Origin: Myxococcales bacterium
Lineage (GTDB): Bacteria; Myxococcota; Myxococcia; Myxococcales; Anaeromyxobacteraceae
DNA length: 64,000 nt
Assembly: GCA_021806645.1 (NCBI GenBank)
Contig: JAJZQX010000006.1
Span: 62,001-126,000 of the forward strand
Direction of reading: 5' to 3'
Shown here: piece by piece, positions 30,584 to 38,062 of the stretch
Position numbering within the stretch: position 1 is the first letter of the stretch
How the letters are laid out: each line of letters begins with the position of its first letter
Program-made: the position numbers and the translations under genes
The notes under the pieces: generated by a model
Seen by the model: the letters and a program-made list of their open reading frames with translations, nothing else
The model's database searches: none
What the model was told of the DNA's origin: nothing

Positions 30584-31891
30584 TCAGTCCGCCGGGAACG
30601 GGCCCCAGGCCGGGGTCATCAACTCGGCGCCGCTGGCGATCACGGTCTGCCGGTCGCCGCCTGGATCGGCGACCAGCAGCTGCGGCGTGCCACTCCGGTC
30701 GCTGGTGAAGGCCAGCATCCGCCCGTTGGGGGCCCAGCTCGGCTCCTCGTTGGTCCGCCCCTGGTCCTGCGTGAGCCGCTGGATCCGGCCGCCGTCCACC
30801 GAGATGGTGAAGACGTCGAAGACCCGGCGCTCGTCACGTGCCGTGAAGGCGATGAGGTCGCCGCGCGGGCTCCACTGCGGGGTCTGGTTGTAGCTCCCCT
30901 GGAAGGTGATGCGCCGCTGCTGGCTGCCGTCGGCGTTCATCACGTAGAGCTGCGGCGTCCCGGCGCGGTCCGAGACGAAGACCAGCTTCTTGCCGTCCGG
31001 CGACCAGGACGGGGAGAGGTCGAGCGCGGAGCTGGTGGTGAGCCTCCTCGCGCCGCGGCCGTCGGGGTTGCACGTCCAGACATCGGTGCCGTTGCCGTCG
31101 ATGGCGGTGAAGGCGATGCGGCTGCCGTCGGGCGACCAGCTCCCGCCCATGGACGCATGGCCGGTGTTGACCCTGCGGAAGCTCTTGTCGGAGAAGCGGT
31201 ACCGCCAGAGCTCGGGGATGCCGCTCCGGTAGCTGGTCACCAGCAGCTCCCCGCCGCGCGGGTGCCACGCCGGCATGAGCAGCAGCGCCTTCTCGCTCAG
31301 CAGCACGCGGGCGTTCTGGCCGTCGGCGTCGAAGACCACCAGCTCGCGACCGTCCCTGGTCCTGCGGATGGCGGCGATCCTGGTCCGGAAGATGCCCGGT
31401 TCGCCGGTGTAGTGACGCACCACCTCGTCGGCGATCCGGTGGCCGAGATCGCGAGCCTCCGTGGCCGGCAGGGTCAGCGCCAGGACCTCGCGACCGGCGC
31501 GGACGTCGAGGATCCGGAGGTCGGCGGAGAAACCACCGGGCCCCTTCGACACCCGGGCCTTCACCAGCCCGTCGGCGCCGACGTCGGCCCAGCGGGAGAA
31601 CTTGATCGAGGCGGCCGCCAGCCCCTCCCCGGGATCGGCGAGGAAGCTCCTGGGGTCGAGCACCTCGAAGAGGCCACACCTCGCCAGGTCGGCGCGCACC
31701 ACCCCGGCCACCTCGGCGGCGGCGCGCGCATCGCCCCCGGCTAGGAACGAGGCCACGGCGATCGGGAGCGGGTGGAAATCGGGCGCGTCCACCACCACGC
31801 GGGGGCGATCGGCGCTCGCGGCGGCGGCCGTGGCGGTGGCGAGAGCGAGGGTGAGGGCGAGACAGGCGGCGGTGAGGCGGGCGAAGCGCAT
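30584..31891 (-). CDS. tolB: TolB, periplasmic Tol-Pal component
   Basis: The product is 435 residues with a Sec signal (ACLALTLALATATAAAASA). An N-terminal TolB domain (about 30-160, DFHPLPIAVASF and GVVRADLARCGLFEVLD) is followed by a beta-propeller of PD40/WD40-like repeats such as SPSWSPDGKKLVFVSDR. TolB connects the inner-membrane TolQRA motor to Pal. It is 20 bases after the tolA/tonB-like gene. No pal gene follows, as it does in many bacteria; ppx/gppA takes that place. Confidence 0.95.
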   Translation of the reverse strand: MRFARLTAACLALTLALATATAAAASADRPRVVVDAPDFHPLPIAVASFLAGGDARAAAEVAGVVRADLARCGLFEVLDPRSFLADPGEGLAAASIKFSRWADVGADGLVKARVSKGPGGFSADLRILDVRAGREVLALTLPATEARDLGHRIADEVVRHYTGEPGIFRTRIAAIRRTRDGRELVVFDADGQNARVLLSEKALLLMPAWHPRGGELLVTSYRSGIPELWRYRFSDKSFRRVNTGHASMGGSWSPDGSRIAFTAIDGNGTDVWTCNPDGRGARRLTTSSALDLSPSWSPDGKKLVFVSDRAGTPQLYVMNADGSQQRRITFQGSYNQTPQWSPRGDLIAFTARDERRVFDVFTISVDGGRIQRLTQDQGRTNEEPSWAPNGRMLAFTSDRSGTPQLLVADPGGDRQTVIASGAELMTPAWGPFPAD

Positions 31892-31911
31892 GGCGTTCCT
31901 TCTGGTTCGGG

Positions 31912-32652
31912 TCAGATCTTGAAGTCGACCTGCAGGCCGCGGCGGCGGTAGGCCTCTCGGGCGTCCTCGGGAGGGGGCGGCAGGCGGGTGTCGAGCACCG
32001 CCCGCTCCAGCGCCTCGTCGAAGACCGGGTTGCCGCTCCGCTTCACGAACTCGTGGCGGAGCACCCGGCCGTCGGGCTCGATGAAGAGGACGATGGTCCC
32101 CCGCAGGTAGAGCCGTTCCTTCTCGCCGATGGTGGAGGGGACGCGGTAGTTGCGGCGCAGGGCCCGGACCACCCGAGCGAGGTACTGATCGCCCACCGCC
32201 TCGCCCGAGTCGCCGAGCGGGTCGCCGTCGGGGCTACCGGCCGCCAGCTCCTGCTTCATCCCGGAGATGAGGTTGGAGAGCCGCCGCTCGCCCCGGGTTC
32301 CGCCGGTCCGCGCCGTCGAAGGACCGGGCGTCGCCCTGGTGGTGGGGACCGGCCTGGCGGATGGGCCGGGGCCGGGCTCCGGCGCGGCTGGTTCCGGGGA
32401 GGTCACCGGCGCGGTCTCGGGGCCGGTGTCGGCTGGCGGTGGCTCCGGCTCCTTGCGCGGCAGGTACTCCTTGGGGCGCGCCTCGCCGAGCCGGACCAGC
32501 CGCGCCACGATGGGCTGCTGCGCGCTGTCGAACACCGGGCCTCGCCGCTGGATCGCCAGCACGCCGAGGACCGTGTGGACCGCCACCGAGGCGACCACCG
32601 CCGGCCAGAGCCGGTCGCGCCGGACCAGGGCGCTGTGGGCCAGCCCGGTCAC
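31912..32652 (-). CDS. TolA/TonB-like energy-coupling protein
   Basis: The product is 246 residues. A single N-terminal membrane helix (about 18-35, VVASVAVHTVLGVLAI) is followed by a Pro-rich spacer (about 60-115) and a C-terminal TonB/TolA-type domain (about 155-246) with YLRGTIVLFIEPDGRVLRHEFVKRSG and FDEALERAV. In this operon it should take the TolA place, passing force from TolQR to TolB at the outer membrane. The spacer is much shorter than in E. coli TolA. GTG at 32652 is the start, 6 bases after tolR. Confidence 0.85.
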   Translation of the reverse strand: MTGLAHSALVRRDRLWPAVVASVAVHTVLGVLAIQRRGPVFDSAQQPIVARLVRLGEARPKEYLPRKEPEPPPADTGPETAPVTSPEPAAPEPGPGPSARPVPTTRATPGPSTARTGGTRGERRLSNLISGMKQELAAGSPDGDPLGDSGEAVGDQYLARVVRALRRNYRVPSTIGEKERLYLRGTIVLFIEPDGRVLRHEFVKRSGNPVFDEALERAVLDTRLPPPPEDAREAYRRRGLQVDFKI

Positions 32653-32658
32653 CTCAGC

Positions 32659-33111
32659 TCACCTCGCCCCGTCGGCGCGGCGGGGCTTCCCTCCGGGCGG
32701 GTTGGTGATCATGCCGACGCCGGTGATGCCGGCCCGCTGCACGGTGGCCATCACGTCCACCACCACGCCGTAGGGGAGCGCCTTGTCGGCCATGAGGAAG
32801 AGCTCCTTCTCCTTCTGCACCCGGGCGTTGGCCCGCAGTACCTCCTCGAGCCGGTCGGCCGGGATGCGGACGGCGTCGTCCCCGGCGCCGAGCCAGAGCG
32901 AGCGGTCGAGCTTGACGGAGAGGACCAGCTTCTGCTCCTCGGCGTCGATGGCCTTGGCGCGCGTCTCGGGCAGATCCACCGCCACGCCTTGCTGGATGAG
33001 GGGCGCGGTGACCATGAAGACGATGAGCAGCACCAGCATCACGTCTACCAGCGGCGTGATGTTGATGTCGGTGAGGGTGGTGCGCCCGCCGCCGCTGGAA
33101 GAGAGGGCCAT
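32659..33111 (-). CDS. tolR: TolR/ExbD proton-channel subunit
   Basis: The product is 150 residues with a single membrane helix bearing the conserved aspartate D23 (DINITPLVDVMLVLLIVFMV), which is essential for proton use in this family. A periplasmic domain with the ELFLMADKALPYGVVVDVM segment follows. A Pro/Gly/Arg-rich C-terminal tail of about 15 residues extends past the usual end. It lies between tolQ (3 bases) and the tolA/tonB-like gene and works as a dimer inside the TolQ pentamer. Confidence 0.94.
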   Translation of the reverse strand: MALSSSGGGRTTLTDINITPLVDVMLVLLIVFMVTAPLIQQGVAVDLPETRAKAIDAEEQKLVLSVKLDRSLWLGAGDDAVRIPADRLEEVLRANARVQKEKELFLMADKALPYGVVVDVMATVQRAGITGVGMITNPPGGKPRRADGAR

Positions 33112-33114
33112 GGG

Positions 33115-33849
33115 TCACTTGCTGAAGAAGTGGCGCCGGACGATGTTGAGGAAGTCGGACGAGAAGTTCTGCATCTCGCCGTCGAGCACCCGGATGCGCG
33201 ACACGAAGAAGTTGTAGGCCACCACCGCCGGGATGGCGGCGAAGAGGCCGACGGCGGTGGCGATGAGGGCCTCGGAGATGGGGCGGGCCACCGTGGCCAG
33301 GTTGGCGTTGCCCATCTGGTAGATCTTGTGGAAGGCGCTCATGATCCCCCAGACCGTGCCGAAGAGGCCGACGAAGGGCGCCGCGCTGGCGGTGGTGCCG
33401 AGGAAGGAGACGCGCCGCTCCAGCGCGGTCACCTCGGAGGAGGCTGCGCGCTTCAGCGCCCGCTCCACGTTCTCGATGCCCCCCAGCTCGTCGCTCATGC
33501 CGCCGGCCTCCCCCTCCTTGCGCTGGGTGACCTTGGAGAGCTCCACGTAGCCGGCGCGGAAGACGGCGCCGATGGGCGAGGCGGGGAGCGCCTCGGCCGC
33601 CTGGTAGATGGCGTCGAGCCGCTTCGACTGCCAGAAGGCGGCGAGGAACTTGGCCGACTCCCGCTCGGCGCGGCGCAGCTGCAGCGTCTTGTTGACGATG
33701 ATTGCCCAGGAGACGGCCGAGGCCCCCGCCAGCAGGAGCAGCACGCCCTGCCCGACCGGGCCCGAGCTGGTGATGATCTGGAGGTAGTCGATGCCGCCAC
33801 TCCCGGCGGCGGCGAGGGGTGCGGTGGCGGCGAACGTGATTGGCGTCAT
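33115..33849 (-). CDS. tolQ: TolQ/ExbB proton-channel subunit
   Basis: The product is 244 residues with three membrane helices: about 28-48 (GQGVLLLLAGASAVSWAIIV), about 138-160 and 180-205. The last two contain the family motif GLFGTVWGIM and ALIATAVGLFAAIPAVVAYN. TolQ forms the channel for TolR. ATG 33849 (MTPITF) is preferred. ATG 33888 lies upstream of a probable -10 (33879-33884), so it would not be in the transcript. First gene of tolQ-tolR-tolA-tolB-ppx. Confidence 0.93.
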   Translation of the reverse strand: MTPITFAATAPLAAAGSGGIDYLQIITSSGPVGQGVLLLLAGASAVSWAIIVNKTLQLRRAERESAKFLAAFWQSKRLDAIYQAAEALPASPIGAVFRAGYVELSKVTQRKEGEAGGMSDELGGIENVERALKRAASSEVTALERRVSFLGTTASAAPFVGLFGTVWGIMSAFHKIYQMGNANLATVARPISEALIATAVGLFAAIPAVVAYNFFVSRIRVLDGEMQNFSSDFLNIVRRHFFSK

Positions 33850-33878
33850 GGGTCCGAAGGGCAGGAGAAGGTTGCGAT

Positions 33879-33884
33879 TTTCTA
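33879..33884 (-). promoter_or_regulatory. Extended -10 of the tol operon
   Basis: On the minus strand, TGC followed by TAGAAA forms an extended -10, with no clear -35. A CCCGC/GCGGG dyad lies just upstream. It would start transcription about 20 bases before the tolQ ATG. The rest of the tolQ-lipoprotein gap (33889-34145) shows no gene and no recognised RNA. Confidence 0.4.
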
Positions 33885-34145
33885 GCATGAACCCGCCAGC
33901 GGGCCACATCTGCCGCGCCCGGTCCGTGGCTGAGTGGGCGGCGGGGCCGCCCATGTGGGTTCGGGTCGGAGGCGTGGAAGAGATCGGGCGTGCCGCCTGT
34001 TCACGCCCATGGTGCCCGTGAACGTCTCCTGAACGGTTCGCAGGGTCGCAACCGCCCCGATTTCTTCGGGTTGGTACGTGGCATGCCGGTTGCTGAATTC
34101 CCGGGTGTCCGGCCGCGTCTGGTCCGAGGTACACGGAGACTCCCA

Positions 34146-34895
34146 ATGCGCAAGCTCGCCCTTCTCGCCGTCGTCCTCATGCCCCTGGTCAGCGGCTGCG
34201 TCTCGTCCACCTCCCCGGATCCCGGGAGCGGTTCGGCCACCATCTACTGGAACTTCCAGTCCTTCGACTACCAGATCGCCGGCGACTTCACCGCCACCTC
34301 CTCGGGCTGCCTCCGGGCCGGCGTCAACGAGGTCGACCTGACGGTTCGCGACGTGGGCGGGGCCACCGTCCACTACCAGTCCCACTTCTGCCAGGACGCC
34401 ACCAACGGCGTGCCGGGCGCGGTGGTGACGCTCCTGCCCGGGAGCTACAGCTTCGAGGCGACCGCCTTCCGTGGTCCCGATCACTACACGGCCGCCCCGG
34501 TCTTCTCCAGCACCGGCACCTTCACAGTGGCCAACGGGCTCGACACGCCGGTCGACACCACGCTCGACGTCCTGTCGCCGCAGCCGCTGCTGGTCCTCTA
34601 CTCCGAGAACGGCACCGTCAGCTGCAGCGGCGTGAGCAGCGTCAACTATGCGGTGTCGGACGCCGTCGGCCTCGTCGAGGCCGCCACCGTGAGCTGCGAT
34701 CCCTACAACGAGCTGCTGGTGCGGGGCGTTGGCGGTGCGGGGCTGACGCTGGGGACCACCTACACCATCGACTACCTCCAGATGCTAGACGCCGCAAGTT
34801 ACTCCATGTACGAGAGGTGCTCCGTCCCGGTGGTACCCAACGGCTTCTCGGTCGTCGTCGACCTGCCCCCGACCTCGACGCCGGGCTGCTACTGA
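34146..34895 (+). CDS. Orphan lipoprotein of unknown function
   Basis: This 249-residue product is not recognised as a known family. The signal ends VLMPLVSGC (Cys18 lipidated, then Val-Ser-Ser). The mature protein is rich in Ser, Thr, Val, Gly and aromatic residues, with about six further Cys, suggesting a disulfide-bearing beta-sandwich on the outer membrane or surface. GGAGA (34135-34139) is 6 bases before the ATG. The gene stands alone between divergent tolQ and murI, with a strong hairpin after it. Its general character resembles the lipoprotein after pilQ, but no residue-level relation was established. Confidence 0.8.
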   Translation: MRKLALLAVVLMPLVSGCVSSTSPDPGSGSATIYWNFQSFDYQIAGDFTATSSGCLRAGVNEVDLTVRDVGGATVHYQSHFCQDATNGVPGAVVTLLPGSYSFEATAFRGPDHYTAAPVFSSTGTFTVANGLDTPVDTTLDVLSPQPLLVLYSENGTVSCSGVSSVNYAVSDAVGLVEAATVSCDPYNELLVRGVGGAGLTLGTTYTIDYLQMLDAASYSMYERCSVPVVPNGFSVVVDLPPTSTPGCY

Positions 34896-34923
34896 TCGCC
34901 CGGGCCTGAGCCAGGGCCAGGAC

Positions 34924-34959
34924 CACGACCGGCCGGGCCTCAGGGCTCCGCCGGTCGTG
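34924..34959. terminator. Perfect 10-bp hairpin after the lipoprotein gene
   Basis: CACGACCGGC (34924-34933) and GCCGGTCGTG (34950-34959) are perfectly complementary around a 16-base loop. A short CCGTTTCC follows. This is the best terminator-like structure in the window and separates the lipoprotein gene from murI. Confidence 0.65.
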
Positions 34960-35015
34960 CCGTTTCCGCCAGGTGCGTCGGCCCCTCACGCTCGCCGCGG
35001 GGCGGGCGCTTCGGG

Positions 35016-35021
35016 TAGAGT
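35016..35021 (+). promoter_or_regulatory. Predicted -10 of murI
   Basis: TAGAGT lies 10 bases before the murI ATG, with no Shine-Dalgarno sequence between. The -35 region is not recognisable. The arrangement suggests a near-leaderless transcript. Confidence 0.35.
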
Positions 35022-35031
35022 GCGCGCCCGC

Positions 35032-35814
35032 ATGGCTCGCATCGGCATCTTCGACTCCGGCGTCGGCGGTCTCACCGTGCAGCGGGCGCTGATCGAGGCC
35101 CTGCCCGGCGCCGACACCATCTACCTCGGCGACACCGCCCGGCTGCCCTACGGCACCAAGTCGGCCGCCACCGTCACGCAGTACTCGCTCCGCAGCGCGC
35201 GCGTGCTGGAGGCGCGGGGAATCGACCTGCTGGTGGTCGCCTGCAACACCGCCTCGGCGGTGGCGCTCCCGGCGCTGCGCGCGGCGCTGCCGATGCCGGT
35301 CATCGGGGTGGTGGAGCCGGGCGCGCGGGCGGCCGTGAAGGCGACCACCGGCGGGCGGATCGGCGTCATCGGCACCGCCGGCACCATCGGCTCGGGCGCC
35401 TACACGGCGGCGCTCCGGGCGCTGCGTCCGGACGCCCTGGTGGTGGCGTGGGCCTGCCCGCTCTTCGTGCCGCTGGCCGAGGAGGGCTGGACCGATCCGG
35501 CCGACGAGGTGGTGCGCGGCGTGGTGCGGCGCTACCTGGCGCCGCTCAAGGCGGAGCGGATCGACACGCTGGTGCTCGGCTGCACCCACTACCCGCTGCT
35601 CAGGGCCGCCATCGCCGCCGAGCTGCCGGGGGTGACGCTGGTGGACTCGGCCGAGACGGTGGCGGCCGAGGTGAAGGCGCTGCTCCCGGCGTCCACAGGG
35701 CGGGCCGCCACCCACCGGTTCCTGGTGACCGACACGCCGGAGAAGTTCCTGGCCGTGGCCGGCCGCTTCCTGGGGCGGCCGGTCGAGTCGGCCGAGCACG
35801 TGGACGTAGAATAG
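35032..35814 (+). CDS. murI: MurI, glutamate racemase
   Basis: The product is 260 residues. IGIFDSGVGGLTV supplies D8 and S9, and the two catalytic cysteines are C71 in VVACNTASA and C184 in LGCTHYPLL. The enzyme makes D-glutamate for peptidoglycan. ATG at 35032 matches the family N terminus; GTG 35020 in frame would overlap the predicted -10. It opens a block of wall and division genes: an unknown protein, ftsE, ftsX and an envC-like gene. Confidence 0.96.
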   Translation: MARIGIFDSGVGGLTVQRALIEALPGADTIYLGDTARLPYGTKSAATVTQYSLRSARVLEARGIDLLVVACNTASAVALPALRAALPMPVIGVVEPGARAAVKATTGGRIGVIGTAGTIGSGAYTAALRALRPDALVVAWACPLFVPLAEEGWTDPADEVVRGVVRRYLAPLKAERIDTLVLGCTHYPLLRAAIAAELPGVTLVDSAETVAAEVKALLPASTGRAATHRFLVTDTPEKFLAVAGRFLGRPVESAEHVDVE

Positions 35815-35864
35815 CGCCTGGGCGGGTCGCCCTCCGGCGTCTGGCGCGCCCACGGTGGCGCTGC

Positions 35865-35870
35865 TACAGT
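35865..35870 (+). promoter_or_regulatory. Predicted -10 of the 189-residue protein gene
   Basis: TACAGT ends 9 bases before the ATG at 35880, without a ribosome site between. CTGGCG (35841-35846) at 18 bases spacing is a weak -35 candidate. A leaderless start is implied. Confidence 0.35.
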
Positions 35871-35879
35871 CCGGGACCA

Positions 35880-36449
35880 ATGGCCGGCGACGTGAAGAAG
35901 ATGGTTGTGGGGTTCAACCACAACATCAAGCACAAGGGGAAGATGTACCACATCCAGACCGAGGACTCGGGCCTGGAGAACCCCCACCTGATCACGCACC
36001 TCTTCGTCGGCGGCAACATCCTCGCCTCGAAGAAGACCTCCTATGCCGACATCGTCGGGGCCGACAACCTGGCCGCGGTGGTGCGCGAGCTGATGGAGGA
36101 GCAGCACAAGGAGATGCTCCGCAACCTCATCAACGGCGTCTACGACGACGTCGACGAGGCCTACGCGGCGCAGGCGCAGTCGTTCCAGCCCGGCGAGATC
36201 AAGGCCGACGGCCGGACCGTGCAGCTGGAGCCCTCGATGCGCGCCGAGGCTCGCGGCGCCCCCCGGCCGGTCGCGCCGGCGGCCGCCAGGCCGCTCCCGC
36301 CCGAGGTGCTGGCCGCGCGGCAGGAGCCGGCGCCGGTGCTGCGCAACGACGGCGCCGAGACGCTCTTCGGCGAGGACCTGATCAGCGAGAAGAGCCTCGA
36401 CGAGGTGATCCTCTCCTACCTGGCCGAGGACATGGGCGAGCGCCGGTAG
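35880..36449 (+). CDS. Unrecognised protein between murI and ftsE
   Basis: The product is 189 residues. The N-terminal 110 look like a compact folded domain with conserved-looking features (VVGFNHNIKHKGKMYHIQTED, THLFVGGNILASKKTSY), a helical stretch LMEEQHKEMLRNLINGVYDDV, then an Ala/Pro linker (about 120-155). The acidic C terminus ISEKSLDEVILSYLAEDM could be an amphipathic docking helix. No signal peptide or membrane helix is seen, so it should be cytoplasmic. ATG 35880 is chosen because the folded domain begins there; the frame is open upstream in the murI shadow. It lies 42 bases before ftsE. Function unknown; a link to wall synthesis or division is positional inference. Confidence 0.78.
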   Translation: MAGDVKKMVVGFNHNIKHKGKMYHIQTEDSGLENPHLITHLFVGGNILASKKTSYADIVGADNLAAVVRELMEEQHKEMLRNLINGVYDDVDEAYAAQAQSFQPGEIKADGRTVQLEPSMRAEARGAPRPVAPAAARPLPPEVLAARQEPAPVLRNDGAETLFGEDLISEKSLDEVILSYLAEDMGERR

Positions 36450-36491
36450 TCATCTTGCCAGGGGCGGGGCACCTACGCCCCGGGGCCGCCC

Positions 36492-37181
36492 ATGATCCAG
36501 CTCTTCCACGTCACCAAGGAGTACCCGGGCGAACCGCCCGCGCTCGCCGACGTGACGCTGCACGTGACCAAGGGCGAGTTCGTCTTCCTCACCGGCCCGT
36601 CCGGCGCGGGCAAGTCGACGCTGCTCAAGCTCATCTTCTGCGCCGAGGCCCCCACCTCCGGCCAGCTCCTCCTCTTCGGCCGCAACGTGGCGCGCGTCTC
36701 GCCCGGCGAGATCCCGTGGGTGCGGCGCCACATCGGCGTGGTCTTCCAGGACTTCAAGCTGCTGCCGGAGCGGACCATCGGCGAGAACGTGGCGCTGCCG
36801 CTGGAGGTCCGCTCGCTCCCCCGGCGCGAGATCCGGCGGAAGGTGCTGGGGCTGCTCCGCTCCGTGGGGCTGGAGCACCGGGCCGAGAAGTTCCCGCCCT
36901 CGCTCTCCGGGGGCGAGCAGCAGCGGGTCGCCGTGGCGCGGGCGCTGGCCGCCGACCCGGCGCTCCTGCTGGCGGACGAGCCGACCGGGAACCTCGACGC
37001 CGACCGGACCCTCGAGGTGATGGAGCTGCTGGCGGCCGCCAACGCGCGCGGCACCACCGTGGTCATCGCCACGCACGACCGCTCCCTCCTGCAGCGCTAC
37101 ACCCGGCGGGTGGTGGCGCTGGAGCGCGGACGGCTGGTCTCCGACGGCGACTCGATCCGCCAGGCGGGCGCCAATCCATGA
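36492..37181 (+). CDS. ftsE: FtsE, cell-division ABC ATPase
   Basis: The product is 229 residues. Walker A is GPSGAGKST, the signature LSGGEQQRVAVARAL, Walker B ALLLADEPTG and the switch histidine lies in IATHD. VFQDFKLLPERTIGENV is typical of FtsE. With FtsX it drives activation of wall hydrolases through EnvC-type partners at the septum. The stop overlaps the ftsX start in ATGA (37178-37181). Confidence 0.95.
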   Translation: MIQLFHVTKEYPGEPPALADVTLHVTKGEFVFLTGPSGAGKSTLLKLIFCAEAPTSGQLLLFGRNVARVSPGEIPWVRRHIGVVFQDFKLLPERTIGENVALPLEVRSLPRREIRRKVLGLLRSVGLEHRAEKFPPSLSGGEQQRVAVARALAADPALLLADEPTGNLDADRTLEVMELLAAANARGTTVVIATHDRSLLQRYTRRVVALERGRLVSDGDSIRQAGANP

Positions 37182-38059
37182 TGCGCCGTCCCGTCGAGGC
37201 CATCCGCCGCGCCTACACCGCCCTGGTGCGCAGCCCGTACGTCGCCATCACCGGCACCGGGACCATCTTCGTGGCGGTCCTCTCGATCGGCCTGGTCGCC
37301 GCCGGGCTGGGAACGGCCGAGCGGCTGCTCGGCGCGTGGGCCGGCGAGGTGCGCCTCTCCGTCTACCTGGCCCGCGGGGCCGACCTCCCCACGGTGGGCG
37401 CGGCGGTGGCGGCGCTGGCGCCCGGCCGCGCCGTCGAGGAGGTGCCGGCCGCCGAGGGGCTGCGCCGCCTGGCGCAGAGCCTCGGCGACGAGGCCAGCCT
37501 GCTCGACGGCGTGGGCGCCGACGCCCTCCCCGACTGCGTCGAGGTGGCGGTCCCGGGGATCGCGCTCGGCGAGGCCAAAGCGCTCTCGCGCCGGCTGCGC
37601 GCGGTGCCTGGCGTGGCCGAGGTGGACTACGGCACCGCCTGGCTGGAGCGGCTGGAGCGCTTCCTGGACCGGGCCCGCGCCGCCGGGCTGGGGCTGCTCC
37701 TGGTGCTCGGCCTGGCCACCGCGGTGCTGGTCTCCAACACGCTCCGGCTGGCTGTCTACGCCCGGCGCGAGGAGATCGAGATCATGAAGCTGGTCGGCGC
37801 GACCGATGCCTTTGTGGGGGCGCCGTTCCTCGTGGAGGGGGTGCTCCAGGGGGCGCTGGCGGGGGGGCTGGCGGCGGCCACGCTGCTCGGGCTCCAGGCC
37901 GCGCTCCTGCCGCGCCTGGCCGCGGCGTTCGGCCCCTTCGCGGCGCTCGCTCCCGGCGCCATGCTGCCGTGGCCGCTGCTGCTCGGCGTGGTGGGCGGCG
38001 GCGCGGCCATCGGGCTGCTTGCCAGCGCGCTGGCCATCTTCCGCTTCCTCAGGCGCTGA
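37178..38059 (+). CDS. ftsX: FtsX, cell-division membrane protein
   Basis: The product is 293 residues. A cytoplasmic N terminus (MMRRPVEAIRRAYTALVRSP) precedes helix 1 (about 25-48), then an extracytoplasmic domain (about 50-160) and three more helices (about 170-190, 215-245, 260-285). RREEIEIMKLVGATDAFV is the FtsX family signature between helices 2 and 3. The large outside domain recruits the EnvC-like protein encoded 3 bases downstream. The frame is open upstream, but overlap with ftsE and homology define the ATG at 37178. Confidence 0.94.
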   Translation: MMRRPVEAIRRAYTALVRSPYVAITGTGTIFVAVLSIGLVAAGLGTAERLLGAWAGEVRLSVYLARGADLPTVGAAVAALAPGRAVEEVPAAEGLRRLAQSLGDEASLLDGVGADALPDCVEVAVPGIALGEAKALSRRLRAVPGVAEVDYGTAWLERLERFLDRARAAGLGLLLVLGLATAVLVSNTLRLAVYARREEIEIMKLVGATDAFVGAPFLVEGVLQGALAGGLAAATLLGLQAALLPRLAAAFGPFAALAPGAMLPWPLLLGVVGGGAAIGLLASALAIFRFLRR

Positions 38060-38062
38060 CCC

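Noticed and set aside
33850-33888. Earlier tolQ start (MLENRNLL at 33888)
   Set aside because: A TG-extended -10 (TAGAAA) lies just downstream of that ATG, so it would fall outside the transcript; neither start has a clear ribosome site.
33889-34145. tRNA or small RNA gene in the tolQ-lipoprotein gap
   Set aside because: No cloverleaf, T-loop consensus or CCA end was found on either strand.
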